64,000 bases of DNA from Argentina anserina (taxonomy: Eukaryota > Streptophyta > Magnoliopsida > Rosales > Rosaceae). The stretch spans positions 5,531,001-5,595,000 of the forward strand of contig NC_065875.1 in the NCBI RefSeq assembly GCF_933775445.1, written 5' to 3'. Positions 46,119-57,538 of the stretch are shown piece after piece. The notes beneath the pieces are model-generated. The model saw only the letters and a list, made by a program, of their open reading frames with translations. It searched no databases and was not told the origin of the DNA. Made by a program: the position numbers and the translations under genes. Within the stretch, counting starts at the first letter, position 1; the number at the start of each line of letters is the position of its first letter.

Positions 46119-46160
46119 AATCTCGATGCATCAACCAATACCATAAAATATCTAAAATCG

Positions 46161-46234
46161 GCCGTTGCCGGCTGAAGCTGGCCGGAGCTGCAGGTTCGAC
46201 AGGGGACGCCAGCAGGAACTGGATGGCGGCACCA
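46161..46234. other. GC-rich junction between Copia remnant and block C
   Basis: About 75 bp of GC-rich text (CCGGCTGAAGCTGGCCGGAG) unlike both neighbours. It may be a Copia linker. Confidence 0.35.
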
Positions 46235-47107
46235 GAAATGCCGACAAGTAACATGTTGGATCAAAGCAATCACTTTATACATTGCTTCTTCTCCTTGTTA
46301 TGCTCTTTCTGCATTATTCTCAATCGATTTCGTTCACCCTTCTTAGATAGGTAGATTCATACAAATCATGAAAACATGAAGACTATACATAAGACAAATA
46401 GAAAACTATCTAGCTTGGATACTATTATTCGCTCCCGACGTCATAGATATTTGTTCTTCATGATGTTGATGTTGTTGATGAAACTGTAAAACTGTGACTG
46501 ATGTCACCCGCACCACAGATGTACACACTGGAACGAAATTGGACTGTACTGTGTAGTGTAGATGAGATATTTAATTAGGACAATGCTTTCACAAGAAACA
46601 CATTTCCCATATGCTTAAATTAAAAGCTTATCTCGATGAACATCCTAGCCACAAAACAAACCTTGGGTAGTTGTAAGGAACAAAATATCAAAATCATGGT
46701 CACCTTTTCTGGTGAAGAATGCATGTTCGGTTTTTCGTTATCCTCACTTTGTTTCGTTTTTTTTTATTGGAACATTACTCCCACAATTTTCACGTTCTCT
46801 GTTTTTTTTTTTGTCGAAGAATTTTTACGTTCTCAAATTTGTTCTCTTCACTCGTGGTTCAAATATCTCCTTCTTCCTTGTTTTCATTCGTATGTAGAAC
46901 TTCTTAAAATGGCTAGATTGCCAAAATGTTGAATTTGCTAGGTGACAAGTATAATCAAACACGCTCTGCCAATTATAGTATTTAGCGCTATGCATATACT
47001 GCATGGTTTAATTTTTCTTTTGATTTTGAAAAACCATGCCAGATTGCCAGAACCTATGGTTCTATCGATCAGGCCATCAGAATCAAATAGTAGTTTATGC
47101 AAGACAA
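46235..47107 (+). repeat. Block C, third copy of part of bHLH intron 4
   Basis: 46255-47107 matches 10545-11350 and 40730-41545. The first ~22 bp (AACATGTTGGATCAAAGCAATCAC) are the inverse of intron text near 9131-9155, so the left junction is an inversion breakpoint. Like block A it keeps CTGTAAAACTGTGA.TGATGTCACCC, which block B has lost. Like block B it has GACTATACATAAGACAAATAG, absent from A. It ends at TTTATGCAAGA, the same place where block B stops. Confidence 0.85.
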
Positions 47108-49200
47108 AATCAAAAGAATGCAGGGCAAAATTGCCAAATAACTGCGTTGGTAAAGTATTTCATTTCTGCAATGGAAGTTAGTAACGTTTTTGAACGAGAC
47201 GACTATGGCCATGTTAAAGCCATGTAAGGGCCACAACTAAGTACAACAGAATGAGTGTGCGGTTAAAGTCTTAATTATTACATGCATCGAGGAAAACATA
47301 ACAATGCATGCATGGTACAATCAGATCGAGTTATTGTAATGCAGCTATGTTAATGCATGGTGTGGTGTATCTATATATAATATGCATGGTATGCAATTAT
47401 GCATGGTGCTTGTTAATTGATGCAATTGCAAGATGTTAATGTCATTACGTTCTTGCACCAAAAATGCAAACAGAGAGATTGAGTGTGCAGTTTCCGGGAT
47501 TGGAATGTCTGAGTCTCTGAGAAAGCTCGTATTGATTTACCTGCTGCATCTCTGGCCTCTCATTACTTATATCTGCTTTGGTAAAAGCTTCAGTTAAGTT
47601 GCTTGAACTTGTGCTCGTACCATTATTGTCTATATCCCCACCTACATAGCATCAATACAAAGATTTTTAAAAACAAAACATATGTGTAAATTTAAAAGCA
47701 GTGAACAATAAAAATATATAGTTTATCATAATTTTAAGGTATCTTTAATTCATACTTTTTTTTTAAAGAGGAGTAATCAATTGGCCGGAGGGTTTACAAA
47801 ACTTGTAAAAACTAGGACATTACTTAATCAGAATTTAAATTATGAAGGCAGCTAGATGGGTCAATATATTGACTGTGGATCACCCCTAGGCCCTAGCTAC
47901 TCTTGATCATAGAATAGATAGACATAACAATTGGAGGTACCACAAACATGCTCTGATGCTCATCTTACAAGCACATGATATTATTTGTAACAGACTCAAC
48001 CATGGAAATGGCCTCTTCTCTTCAACCTCCAACTCGAACAATTCCTCCTCCACCACCCAACCACTCTCTTTAAAAGAATGGACGAGGTATTGGTACAAAA
48101 GCTTCATTGAGTACATTAGAAAGATCCATCGATATCGGAAATTGAACGCAGTATGCCACTACTTGGGACGACTTGAATACCTTGCATGAAACATATATAT
48201 ATATATATATATATATTTCCACTACATGCAACTCTTTGGTAGAATGAGTCCTTCTATTGAGACTTTTCAATTTTCTCATTTATCATACAGATCTTCGAAC
48301 TATCCAATTACATATTCACCTCAGGACCATTTAATTGTGTTTTGGAACAATTGTTGAAGTTTTAAATATCATGTATTTTCAGTTAATTTAGTTTCGGCTT
48401 GTAATATAGGGACCACATTTTTGGGTAGGTACTATGTATATACGATGTATAGACAGCCAAAGACGGGTCGTCGATCAATGCTCGGTCAGACTCGTCCCAT
48501 TTTCTTCTCTCATTGTTTTCCTCTTTTGCATGTATAACTAAGGGGAAGTTGGGACTACTTCGAGTCTACACGCATGTGAGTAGTAGCTAGTCTCTTTAAC
48601 TACTAGAGCAAAAAATAATCGTATGATCGACCTTTGAAACATAATGACTTATATATTATTATATATAGCTTGTTCAGATTAGATCATTGAGTCATATAAT
48701 TCCTTCGATCAATACTAACCTTTAGCTAGGAGATAGCTTCCAGTACGTATAGAGATAGGTATTCGAAACTGATATGGTCAAGGAAGCAGCTAGCTTGGGT
48801 ATGTTCTTGGCAGCTGCCGGCTGTTTAATTTTGTGGTGACAATCACCTCATCACTGTTTGTTTTATAACTCTGACCATTGCATTATATCTGCATACATCA
48901 CCCTACCTAATACTAATACTATACTCCTTCATGGCTTCATTACCCTAGCTAGTATATAATCCCAGTAAATATTCGTAATCTTTTCGATTTTATATACAGT
49001 AGTTTTCATGGTATGTATATATATATAAGTATATGACAAGCTGTCAAGCTATGACACATGGAAAACAATGTGAATGATATATGTTCAATCCCGTTCACCT
49101 GATGAGTAAGGGGAGATATGGACAATTACCTTTAGATAAACCAATTTGAAATTTAATAGTTGAGAAAAAAGAAGTTAAAATAAATAAAATATGTTTTTCT
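47108..49200. other. Intergenic DNA with one exon-like segment
   Basis: 47541-47641 (-) is an open 33-codon stretch (GDIDNNGTSTSSSNLTEAFT...) between acceptor-like CTATGTAG and donor-like CAG/GTAAAT; its family is unknown. There is an (AT)n run at about 48190-48216. A Ser/Asn/Thr-rich ORF at 47956-48189 is not recognised. TGCATGG-rich text lies at 47300-47410. Confidence 0.4.
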
Positions 49201-49807
49201 CATAATTTTTAATATTTTTAATTACTCTCTCTCTCTCTCTCTTTCTCCTCAGACTCTCTCTTTCCTCTCTTCCACCAAATTTCACGGCCTCTCATTCTTA
49301 TTCTCCTCTTCTCAGCCCAAAGAGGATACTCACCCTACAACCCCTTCCCCTTATTCGCCTGGAACCGTCCTGTGGAAACCATCTTTTTTGCCTTCTGCCG
49401 CGACACCCCCGACATCAATCTCCGCCGCAAGTGCCTCTGCACCAAAGATGACAGCTTTGTCTCCCAACACTGCCGATTAAACTTCTCCCAATCTCCTCGT
49501 CTCCGTTTTGCCGGCCAAGGTTAGCTCTCTCTTCCTACACCATGTCTGATAAGAATACAAATATATGATTGTATTGAGTTAAAGATGAAAAACAATGATC
49601 TAAAGGTACTAGAAATAGGGAAATTTAGGGTTTTCAAGACTATCTCACAAGAGATTGACTGAATGTGGTTGTAGTGTGACTATTTCCCAAGCATGTTTCT
49701 ACGAATTTGGAGCTTTTAGAATGGTCGTGTGTCATTTGTTTTACTCTTATAATAATCAAGCTTATTGAATAGTTAAATTGGAGTCACATGTTGATCTTAA
49801 TGGTTGA
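49201..49807. other. CT-rich patch and flank, possible decayed exon
   Basis: 49250-49520 is C/T-rich with open plus-strand stretches (for example SPYNPFPLFAWNRPVET...), ending before a GGTTAGCTC donor-like site. No family was recognised and no start or domain is evident. Confidence 0.3.
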
Positions 49808-49816
49808 TTATTTATA

Positions 49817-50947
49817 GGCATAAATGCCGATTTACACCCCAAACTTGGCTGAAATTGTCAATTTGCACCCCGAACTTGCATTTGAGTCAATTTACCTCCT
49901 AAACTTGGTAAAAATTGCCGATTTACACCCCGAATTTGTATTTGAGTCAATTTACCTCCTAAACTTAGTAAAAATTACCGATTTACACCCCGAACTTGTA
50001 TTTGAGTCAATTTACCTCCTAAACTTGGTAAAAATTGCCGATTTGCACCCATCCGTTAAATTTAACTATTTCTATCCAATTTTGCGTCACATGTCATGTA
50101 TTTAAGGGGTAGTATTGTCATTATATATTTATTCATATTGAATAATGAAATAAATTAATAAAATTACTTAAGAGGAACACTTGCTACAATGTTTGTTTTT
50201 TCGAAACATGTTATTGATTTATATATTTATTATTTTATGTGATATGGTATGTTAAAAGACATTAGAAAAAATATAAATAAATAAATACATTGAAAATTAA
50301 AAATAAATGTGTGTTCAGAGAGAATTATGTGTGTCTTAGCCTTATTAGGTTTCCTGTTAGAGATAGATTCGCATATCTGTAATAGATTAGGACTCTGAAT
50401 CCTACGGGATTGTGGTTATGTAATGCCTATATATTGGCCTCATTATCAATCAATAAACGGTTATGTTCTGTTCTATTACGTCGTTATTATTCTCGTTTTG
50501 TTCATCCTCCAACAATGTGTACATATAAAAATATATTTATACACAACACACTATATTTGAATGGGTGGGTATATTGAATATATAATTCAAAGTAGGGTTA
50601 AGTAGGTAGAAAAAAAGATGTAAATAAATAATTTGATTAACAAAATAATCCTCATTTTAAAGAATATTTTTATTTATTTTTAAGAAAAATATAAATAGAA
50701 AATGACAAAATTACCCCTCATGTGCATGACATGTGACGTAAAGTTGGATAAAAACAGTTAAATTTAACGGATGTGGTGCAAATCGGTAATTTTTACCAAG
50801 TTTATGAGGTAAATTGACTCAAATACAAGTTCGGAGTGTAAATCGGCAATTTTTACCAAGTTTAGGAGGTAAATTGACTCAAATGCAAGTTCAGGGTACA
50901 AATTGATAATTTCAGCCGAGTTTGGGGTGCAAATCGGCATTTATGCC
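49817..50947. mobile_element. MULE-like element with 9-bp target duplication
   Basis: The terminal arms begin GGCATAAATGCCGATTT and end in the inverse. A perfect 9-bp duplication TTATTTATA flanks it (49808-49816, 50948-50956), the Mutator hallmark. The left arm holds four ~63-bp direct units (49824-50050, CCGATTTACACCCCGAA...), and the right arm holds fewer in inverse orientation. The core is AT-rich without transposase. A solo Copia LTR (50312-50514) is nested inside. Confidence 0.9.
50312..50514 (+). mobile_element. Solo Copia LTR (203 bp)
   Basis: Begins TGTTCAGAGAGAATTATG and ends TCATCCTCCAACA. A 5-bp duplication ATGTG flanks it (50307-50311, 50515-50519). It is the same family and length as the LTR at 41554-41756. 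No internal region is present. Confidence 0.9.
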
Positions 50948-51002
50948 TTATTTATACTTCATGTTTTTAAAATCTTTGACCAGTTGCAATGGTCTCGGCA
51001 TT

Positions 51003-52615
51003 ATGGAGGTTATACAAGAGCAATGGACGGGCAACGTGCAATTGCCTTATGTTCTTGAAGTTGAAGATGATATGAAGCCAAAACCTGGGCAGCAGTTCAA
51101 TTCATTAGATGTAGCCTATAAGTTTTATAATGATTATGCATGTAAAGTTGGTTTTAGTGTCCGAAAGAGTAAGGAGACAAAGAAGAATGGTATAGTATAT
51201 TGGAAACAATATGTTTGTTTCAGAGAAGGGGAAACTGATGAGACATGGAGAAATAACAATGAGGTTGAGGAAAGAGACTGTCGAAATACTCAAACAGGGT
51301 GCAATGCAAAACTAACCTTATGTCATGAAGTAATTACGTGGTCAAAACCTTCAAGGAGGAACACAATCATTCACCGACAACGCCAAGTAGAGTTCACTTG
51401 TTAACATCACACCGTAGCATGTCTGCAGCAAAAAACAATCTGATAGAAGACTTGACATGGGTGGACATTCCGATATACCAACAATTTGAATTATTAGAGG
51501 CACAAGCCGGTGGACATGAAAATGTTGGATGCATAGAAAGAAATTTGAGAAATGCGGTGCGAGATGAGAGAAATCTTGTCAAGTGTCATGACATTGACAT
51601 TTTATATGAGCACTTCAAAGCTGAGCAAGAAAAGAATCCTGATTTCTTTTTGCATTTGATACAGATGAAGAAAACATGCTTATTAGATGTTTTTAGGTTG
51701 ATTCAGGTGGGAAAAAAAATTAAATTCCCATTATGGTGATGCGGTTGTATTTGATACAACATACCACACCAAACGTTACTACATGTTTTTTGCTCCATTA
51801 GTAGGCGTGAATCACCACAGACAAACAGTGGTTTTTGGATTGCATTTTTGAGTAATGAGAATTTTAATTCCTTTGTTTGGTTGTTAAACACATGGTTTGT
51901 AGTAATGCCTAAAGGTGCTTCGAAGGTTATTATCACCGATCAAGATCAAGCAATGGCTAAGCCAATTGCTCATGTTCTGCCAAACACATTTCACAGATAT
52001 TGTGTGTGGCATATTCTAAGAAAGTTTCAAGATAAGACTAGTATGAAGTTTATGAACAAGTACTATGATTCTTTCAAGGCCTGCATATGGGATTCAGTCT
52101 CTAGGGGAATTTGAAAGGAGATGGTTTGAAGAATTGCAGAAGAGTCTACAAACCCGTAATTCATTGTTTGATTTAATGTATAAATTGTGAGACAAGTGGA
52201 TTCCAGCATATGTAAATAAGTACTTTTCAGTAGGCTGTCAAGCAACCAAAGAGTAGAATCTGCACATGCTTTCTTCAAGCGTTACTATAATCATGAAAAC
52301 TCTTTGATGTATTTTGTCACACGATTCAATAGGGAAATTGATCATCAAAGACATCAAGAATTGGTTGAAGACCATGGCTCATTTGTATAACAAAAAGTAT
52401 TTTCAATACTTTTAGGTTCAGCTCCATGATGGTAATAGTTGCATTGTTGATGTTGTAAAGGAAAATGGTGATCATTGTGTTTATAAGACTAAAAGAGTGT
52501 TTGCTCAAAACTGTAGAATGCGGACGCTTGTACATGAGAAGGTATCCAACATAGCAACTTGCAGTTGTAGAATGTCTGAATTTGAAGGAATTTCTTACGA
52601 CTTTCATAAATGAAG
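51003..52615 (+). pseudogene. FAR1-RELATED SEQUENCE (FRS) / MULE-transposase-derived gene relic
   Basis: Ordered pieces in several frames make up this relic. First comes the FAR1 zinc-binding domain (FNSLDVAYKFYNDYACKVGF, SVRKSKE, YWKQYVCFREG, TGCNAKL; then shifted EEHNHSPT). Next is the MULE-transposase-like core (GDAVVFDTTYHTKRYYMFFA, LVGVNHHRQT, VIITDQDQAMAKPIAHVLPN, FHRYCVWHILRKF), and last a SWIM-finger remnant (ATCSCRMSEFEGIS). FRS proteins are domesticated transposases acting as nuclear transcription factors. Stops and frameshifts occur near 51340, 51710, 51850 and 52115, and repeatedly after that. It lies 47 bp downstream of the target duplication of the MULE-like element at 49817. 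Confidence 0.88.
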
Positions 52616-52624
52616 TTTTTTGAA

Positions 52625-52795
52625 ATTCCTAACAGATTAAAAGTCAACTCTTGACCCCTCACGGTAACATTTATGAGTATAAAATACTCGAACACTTTCG
52701 TTTTCTCCCTCGTACTATGTAATCGGATCACCACTAATTTAAATATTTCCGAACAATAATTTAAAAATAATTATAAAATTCCGGGATATTACACG
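52625..52795 (-). mobile_element. LTR-end fragment
   Basis: In inverse orientation it begins TGTAATATCCCGGAATTTTA. This is the same start as the large LTR at 54327 and typical of plant chromovirus-type LTRs. The other end is not recognised. Confidence 0.5.
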
Positions 52796-53622
52796 TTCTT
52801 ACCAAAACATCTACTGCTTTCTTGCGTTTTGTCTTATGTTGAATCATTTGCATACATTCTTATTACAGTTACATGATTAAAGAAGGACCTAAGAAATTGT
52901 TTGATTTTCTACACATATATATAGTGGGTAAAAAATGGCCAAGAAAATGTAAGGTGTATAGAACAGAGAAAATTGAATAGATAACCTGTTGTTTGGAGGC
53001 TTGTAGATCTGAACGTGCATCATTGTTAGTTTTCATCATTGTAATATTTGTAGCATCAAACTTAATATATTTTTTATTCAACCTTGTTGGACTTGATGGG
53101 TCATCTTTTTCTGGTTATGTAACTGATCCATAGTTAAGCTGTGTTCTTATTAAAAAATTTCAAATTCTCAAGGATTTGAATTGGGTCATGGATGCATTTT
53201 TAAGTATTTCGTTCTGTTCATAAGGCTTCTACTCATTTCTCTTTTGTTGTTATGGAAGTTGAAACATTAAGAATTCACTAGACATTTTTTTTGTCATTTC
53301 AGATATGAGCTTATTTATATGCTTCATAATTAGATTAGTTAGTGTTTGATAGTACCCTGATACCCCAATGAAGTACTGCCCCTTCATCAACCAGCATTGA
53401 ATGTTTTAAGGACCATGGTGGATGTTTTAATCTGATCAGCTCCCCAATATTTTAATAGCTTGTAAGAACATGATATTTCAACCATTTTATAATGACTCAG
53501 TACTTAATTACTGATATTAAGTTTTTGTTCATTTGTTCTCTCTCTCTCTCTCTTTTCTCTTTTCCCTTTTTTTGTATTTGTTTAATAGAGAGCAGAGGAC
53601 TCTAGTTGATTTCTGCGTAATA
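52796..53622. other. AT-rich intergenic DNA
   Basis: A short CT run at about 53537-53556; nothing else recognised. Confidence 0.5.
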
Positions 53623-53925
53623 TCACCTAGTTTGTGGAGTCTTTTGTACAGTCAAATTTTTGCATAATCTGATCACCTCAGGCTCACTGGCGACCAAATA
53701 ATACGGATCGGAAGGCGAATTAAATTTGGTGCAGTAAAAAGATATTTCATGCTTGAGGTGAGGATCACCCCGTGTACGATACATATCACAGCATGCGGCA
53801 CTTAGTTCATCCTCCCCATTGGTTGTGTAAGCCACCCATGACAAACCCTCAGGAGCACTTGTGGATGAGTACACCAAGACATAGCGGCAACAGCTGGGAA
53901 TAAGGGGGTTGGATCCGGACGACAT
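53623..53925 (-). CDS. Hypothetical protein, 100 aa
   Basis: The ATG at 53925 opens a complete frame (MSSGSNPLIPSCCRYVLVYS...) ending TGA at 53623. It has balanced composition, five cysteines, and no signal peptide or membrane segment. Upstream on the same strand is a TATATATATA motif at about 54042-54053, roughly 120 bp from the ATG, followed by a CT-rich leader typical of a plant 5' UTR. No family was recognised. The composition and promoter layout argue for a real small gene or a surviving first exon. Confidence 0.5.
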   Translation of the reverse strand: MSSGSNPLIPSCCRYVLVYSSTSAPEGLSWVAYTTNGEDELSAACCDMYRTRGDPHLKHEISFYCTKFNSPSDPYYLVASEPEVIRLCKNLTVQKTPQTR

Positions 53926-54041
53926 TGTTTTGGAAATTGACCTGAGGTGCCCCGAAGATCGAATAGCTTACTCTCTGCCTAAGTACTTTCTGCCTTACTG
54001 AGAGAATGGAGAATGAAATGGACGATGGAGTGGTTGAGTGG

Positions 54042-54053
54042 GGTCTATATATA
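54042..54053 (-). promoter_or_regulatory. TATA-like motif for the 100-aa ORF
   Basis: A run of TATATATATA about 120 bp upstream of the ATG at 53925. It could equally be part of the (TA)-rich DNA to 54090. Confidence 0.35.
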
Positions 54054-54326
54054 TACAATCATAATTTGTATATATACATGGATATATATATGTATAATGT
54101 ATGTATGTGTTTTCTTTTTCGATTATTTATGTATGTGTTTTCTCTGTTTTATAAATAACATGAGAAAGAGTAGCAACTTCTGGGACCCTACATAATTACA
54201 TGCAAGCGTACGTACATGTGTGTGTTCTCTTTTAAAAACCCTAATATGCCACCTTTTAACGGCTATTTCTTCTACTATACTAGTATACTGAAATAAATAG
54301 CATAGGTGAGGAAGCCTCGAGGTTTT

Positions 54327-56564
54327 TGTAATATCCCTATTTTTTTCTCCCTCTCTCTGCATGAGCGTCTTTTAAGGAGAAATTTTTCTTCTGACCCGAC
54401 CCGACTTTTCCGGCCGACTCCCTGCGGTTTTAGGCGACCAGGCCAGTTCAGATCGCTTCGTCTCCTACTTGCGCGCCTCCCTGTGGTGGTGGATCATGGA
54501 ATAGTACGCCGGTTTCCACGTATCGAAGCCCGGAAACCCGACGGTGACTCAGTTATGTTCTGCAATTTTCGGACGAGCTCCGGCGAGTTTAGGCTTCACT
54601 ACCGGTCTCAAAACTCCTTGTCTGTACCTCGTCAACAACCCATACAAAGGTTTTGAGCTAAATCGAAGGATAAGAACTCGAACCAAGAAATTTCAATTCT
54701 AGGGTTCTTGATTTGGGAATTTTCAGAAATTTCGATATTGGAGGTTTTAAGCTTTGATTTAGACTTTGTTGTGAACTAGGAAGTTGTTAGTAATGTCATT
54801 TATATTTTGGTGGTGAAATTTGGTGATCATTGATGGTGGTCGGAAAATGGTGGCGGCGTGTGAACAGTAACTGTGAAAAATGTTTATGAACATCATTTAG
54901 CTGTAATGAAATCGTCACCTGATATTTTACGTATTGTTTTTAAGCATTTTATGATGATATTATGTGACCGACGAAACGAGTGAGGGAATCGCTTTCGGTG
55001 TCGTGGAAGTTGCACGCGGGAAATAAGGTGAGTAAATCTCACAATGATCATCATGATCAAAGTGGTGTTATAATTATTGAATTTAGTTTGAGTTGTTACC
55101 ATAGTCATTACATCACTAGCTTATAAAAATTATTTTAAAATTTTGTTTTGGTTTAAATTACGTGAACTTAATGGTCTACGGTTCATGGGTAAGTGAAACA
55201 CTATTTTAATAAATGATTTTTAAAATGTTTTAGTGATTATGGACTATGGTGAATGTGAGTAAATCTCACTAGAACAAGTCTACTTTTGGCGGTGAGTTCT
55301 ATTTTTGAATTATTAAAAAGTGTGAATTGTGACATTTATATAATATAGTGGATTGTGTATGTGTACGAAAATGGTAAATACGATACATATATATGAGTTG
55401 CTATATTATATAATGTTTCGGTTTTATTTCAAATGTGAGATTACAATGTTGCAAAGAGTCGTTTGGTTGTAGTACAATAATATATGTGAATTGTTATTGT
55501 ACGTGGTCTTAATATTGAATCTTGTTAAAACGTTTTCTATCTTCGGACGTGTTGTAGTACAATAACATGTGTGAATTGTTATTATACGTGGTTTTAACAT
55601 TGAGTCTTGTTAAAACGTTTTCTGTCTTCGGACGTGTTGGCAGTAATCGGAACCAAGCCTTGGCCGGGTGTCAGTTACGATTCAATTAGAGCTAAGTCTG
55701 TCTGCCGGTGTACTGCAAGAAGGGTAACCAGATGGGTTGTCTGGGTCTCATGAGTACCCATATTTTTGAGTAATATTGGGTATCAGATGGGCTGCTCAGA
55801 GTCTGTCGGTGTACTGCATGAGGGGTAACAAATGGGTACTTGGGTCTCGTGAGTACCTGTGTTTTACATGATTTTAGGTAACCAGATGGGTTGCCCAGTG
55901 CCTGTCGGTGTACTGCATGAGGGGTAACAGATGAGTTGTGTGGGTCTTATGAGCACCCATATTTTTGTGTGATATTAGGTAAGAGATGGGTTACCCGGTA
56001 TCTGTCGGCGTACTACATAAGGGGTAACAGATGAGTACATGGGTCTCATGAGTACCCGTGTTTTAAATGTAATTGGGTAAACAAATGGGTTGCCCAATGT
56101 TTCATGAGTACCCATATTTTCGGATGTTATTGGACAACCAGATGGGCCGTCTAGTGTTTTACCAGTACATTTATCTTTAAATGACATTGGTATTTTCTTT
56201 TGTATAAGATGTGTGTTATACTATTAATTTACTCATACGAGCTGCAAAGCTTACTGAGTTTGTGTTTACAATCCCGGTGCACATATTCGATGGTGTAGGG
56301 GATAGTTCTGCAAGTGTGGATTAGCATAACGTGAGGGCTTTCTCTGAAGATTGTCGAAAATATATTTCTTCTGTTTATAGTGAGGATTTAGTGAATTTTA
56401 CATTTCCATTGGTTATGTATTATTCGAGCTGACTGAGTCATGTTGTGGACTCAGTTTCAATACACTGTTATTATATAGATGATTTCAATATATTTGAGAT
56501 TGTTTTAGAGTTTTCATAGCTTCAAATTCGAATTTTTATAATTCGAAATTTCGGGGTTGTAACA
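54327..56564 (+). mobile_element. Large solo LTR (2,238 bp), chromovirus-like
   Basis: Begins TGTAATATCCC and ends TCGGGGTTGTAACA. GTTTT (54322-54326) and ATTTT (56565-56569) flank it, a 4/5 match. No internal region or second LTR is present. The ORF 54306-54656 starts outside the LTR, is Arg/Pro-rich and is not recognised. The lineage is inferred from the ends only. Confidence 0.7.
55640..56165. repeat. ~105-120-bp tandem units within the solo LTR
   Basis: The motif GGGTAACAGATGGGTTG..TGGGTCTCATGAGTACCC...TTTT recurs about five times (near 55715, 55826, 55913, 56021), interleaved with TCTGTCGGTGTACTGCATGAG. An adjacent pair at about 55473 and 55548 (GTAGTACAATAA.ATGTGTGAATTGTTATT) is another local duplication. 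Confidence 0.8.
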
Positions 56565-56569
56565 ATTTT

Positions 56570-57090
56570 TAGTCTCGATCTGGCCCTCAAAGTATTCCAA
56601 TAACATGAAGGAGAGATATTCATCATGAATTAATAGTATCAACTAGCTTAGAAACGAGTATATGATTGTACACTTCGTCAGTTCTCTCAGTTTTGACCAA
56701 TAGATCGATCTGTAGAAGAATCTCATAAACCAATGGATACGGCCGGGGAAGACAAAACCTCTAACATTGCATCTTCCAGCTAATTAATACACCACTGAAG
56801 TAAGAGCTGATTTTATTAGGAATCAAAATGTATATGCAAGAGGCCGTTGTTCTCTGATTTGCAAACGCTACAGACAGGATACATTGTCTCTAAGGTATAA
56901 TCACCAATACATACTAACTAGTATATAATGAACATGCAAGACTATCCAGAGAAGCAGCAACTTCAAACCTAATATGATGGTCTGAAAGGTCATTCATCGG
57001 AATTTCAAGACCGATGAAATCATGATATATATCTTGTAAACCATGTCATCATCATCTATATTCAACCACGAATATATATATATATATATA
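56570..57090. other. Intergenic DNA
   Basis: No gene recognised. It ends in a (TA)n run at 57069-57096. Confidence 0.5.
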
Positions 57091-57095
57091 TATAT

Positions 57096-57500
57096 ACAGT
57101 CTTTATCCAGAGTGAAGCTTCACTCTGAAATTACAGAGTGAAGTTCCAATTTTGACACACTTTTCGGTCAAAATTTTTCACTATAAGCGATTCAATATTT
57201 AGGCATGGTATTCAAGATCATCTTTACAAAGTTTCATCCAATTTGACAATGGTTTGAACTTTCAAAATTGAGATTTACATGAACGGTTCACGTTGAACAG
57301 TTTTACTTCATTCATTGATTTAATCTAATTTCAATACCTTAACGATGTCCGAATTAGATGAAATTTTGTAGAGATGATCTTAAATAGCATACCTCAATAT
57401 TGAATCGCTTATGGTGAAAAAATTTGACCGAAAAATATGTCCAAATTGGAACTTCACTCTGTAATTTCAGAGTGAAGTTTCACTCTGAATAAGGACGGTA
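57096..57500. mobile_element. Foldback MITE (~405 bp) in a TA run
   Basis: ACAGTCTTTATCCAGAGTGA at the left is mirrored by the inverse of TCACTCTGAATAAGGACGGT at the right, and pairing continues through GAAGTTCCAATTT and ATTCAATATT. Each end also contains its own small palindrome (GAGTGAAGCTTCACTC). The flanks are TA repeats, so TA-targeting is possible, but the duplication cannot be separated from the microsatellite. Confidence 0.85.
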
Positions 57501-57538
57501 TATATATATATATATATATTTATTTATTTATTTATTTA

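Larger units (their letters stand above)
41554..46160 (-). mobile_element. Defective Copia element, minus strand, with a nested LTR
   Basis: The order on the minus strand is integrase core (45750-46118), integrase C-terminal part (43182-43493), RT tail (about 42640-43020), RNase H (41943-42430), a polypurine-like tract and LTR (41554-41756). Gag, the 5' LTR and the RT core are missing. A 2.18-kb LTR (43494-45677) splits the integrase. 45898-45935 is duplicated at 46123-46160, so the 5' break is complex. Confidence 0.85.

Noticed and set aside
49824..50105. 93-aa plus-strand ORF with four ~21-residue repeats
   Set aside because: Reading of direct repeats in the MULE-like terminal arm.
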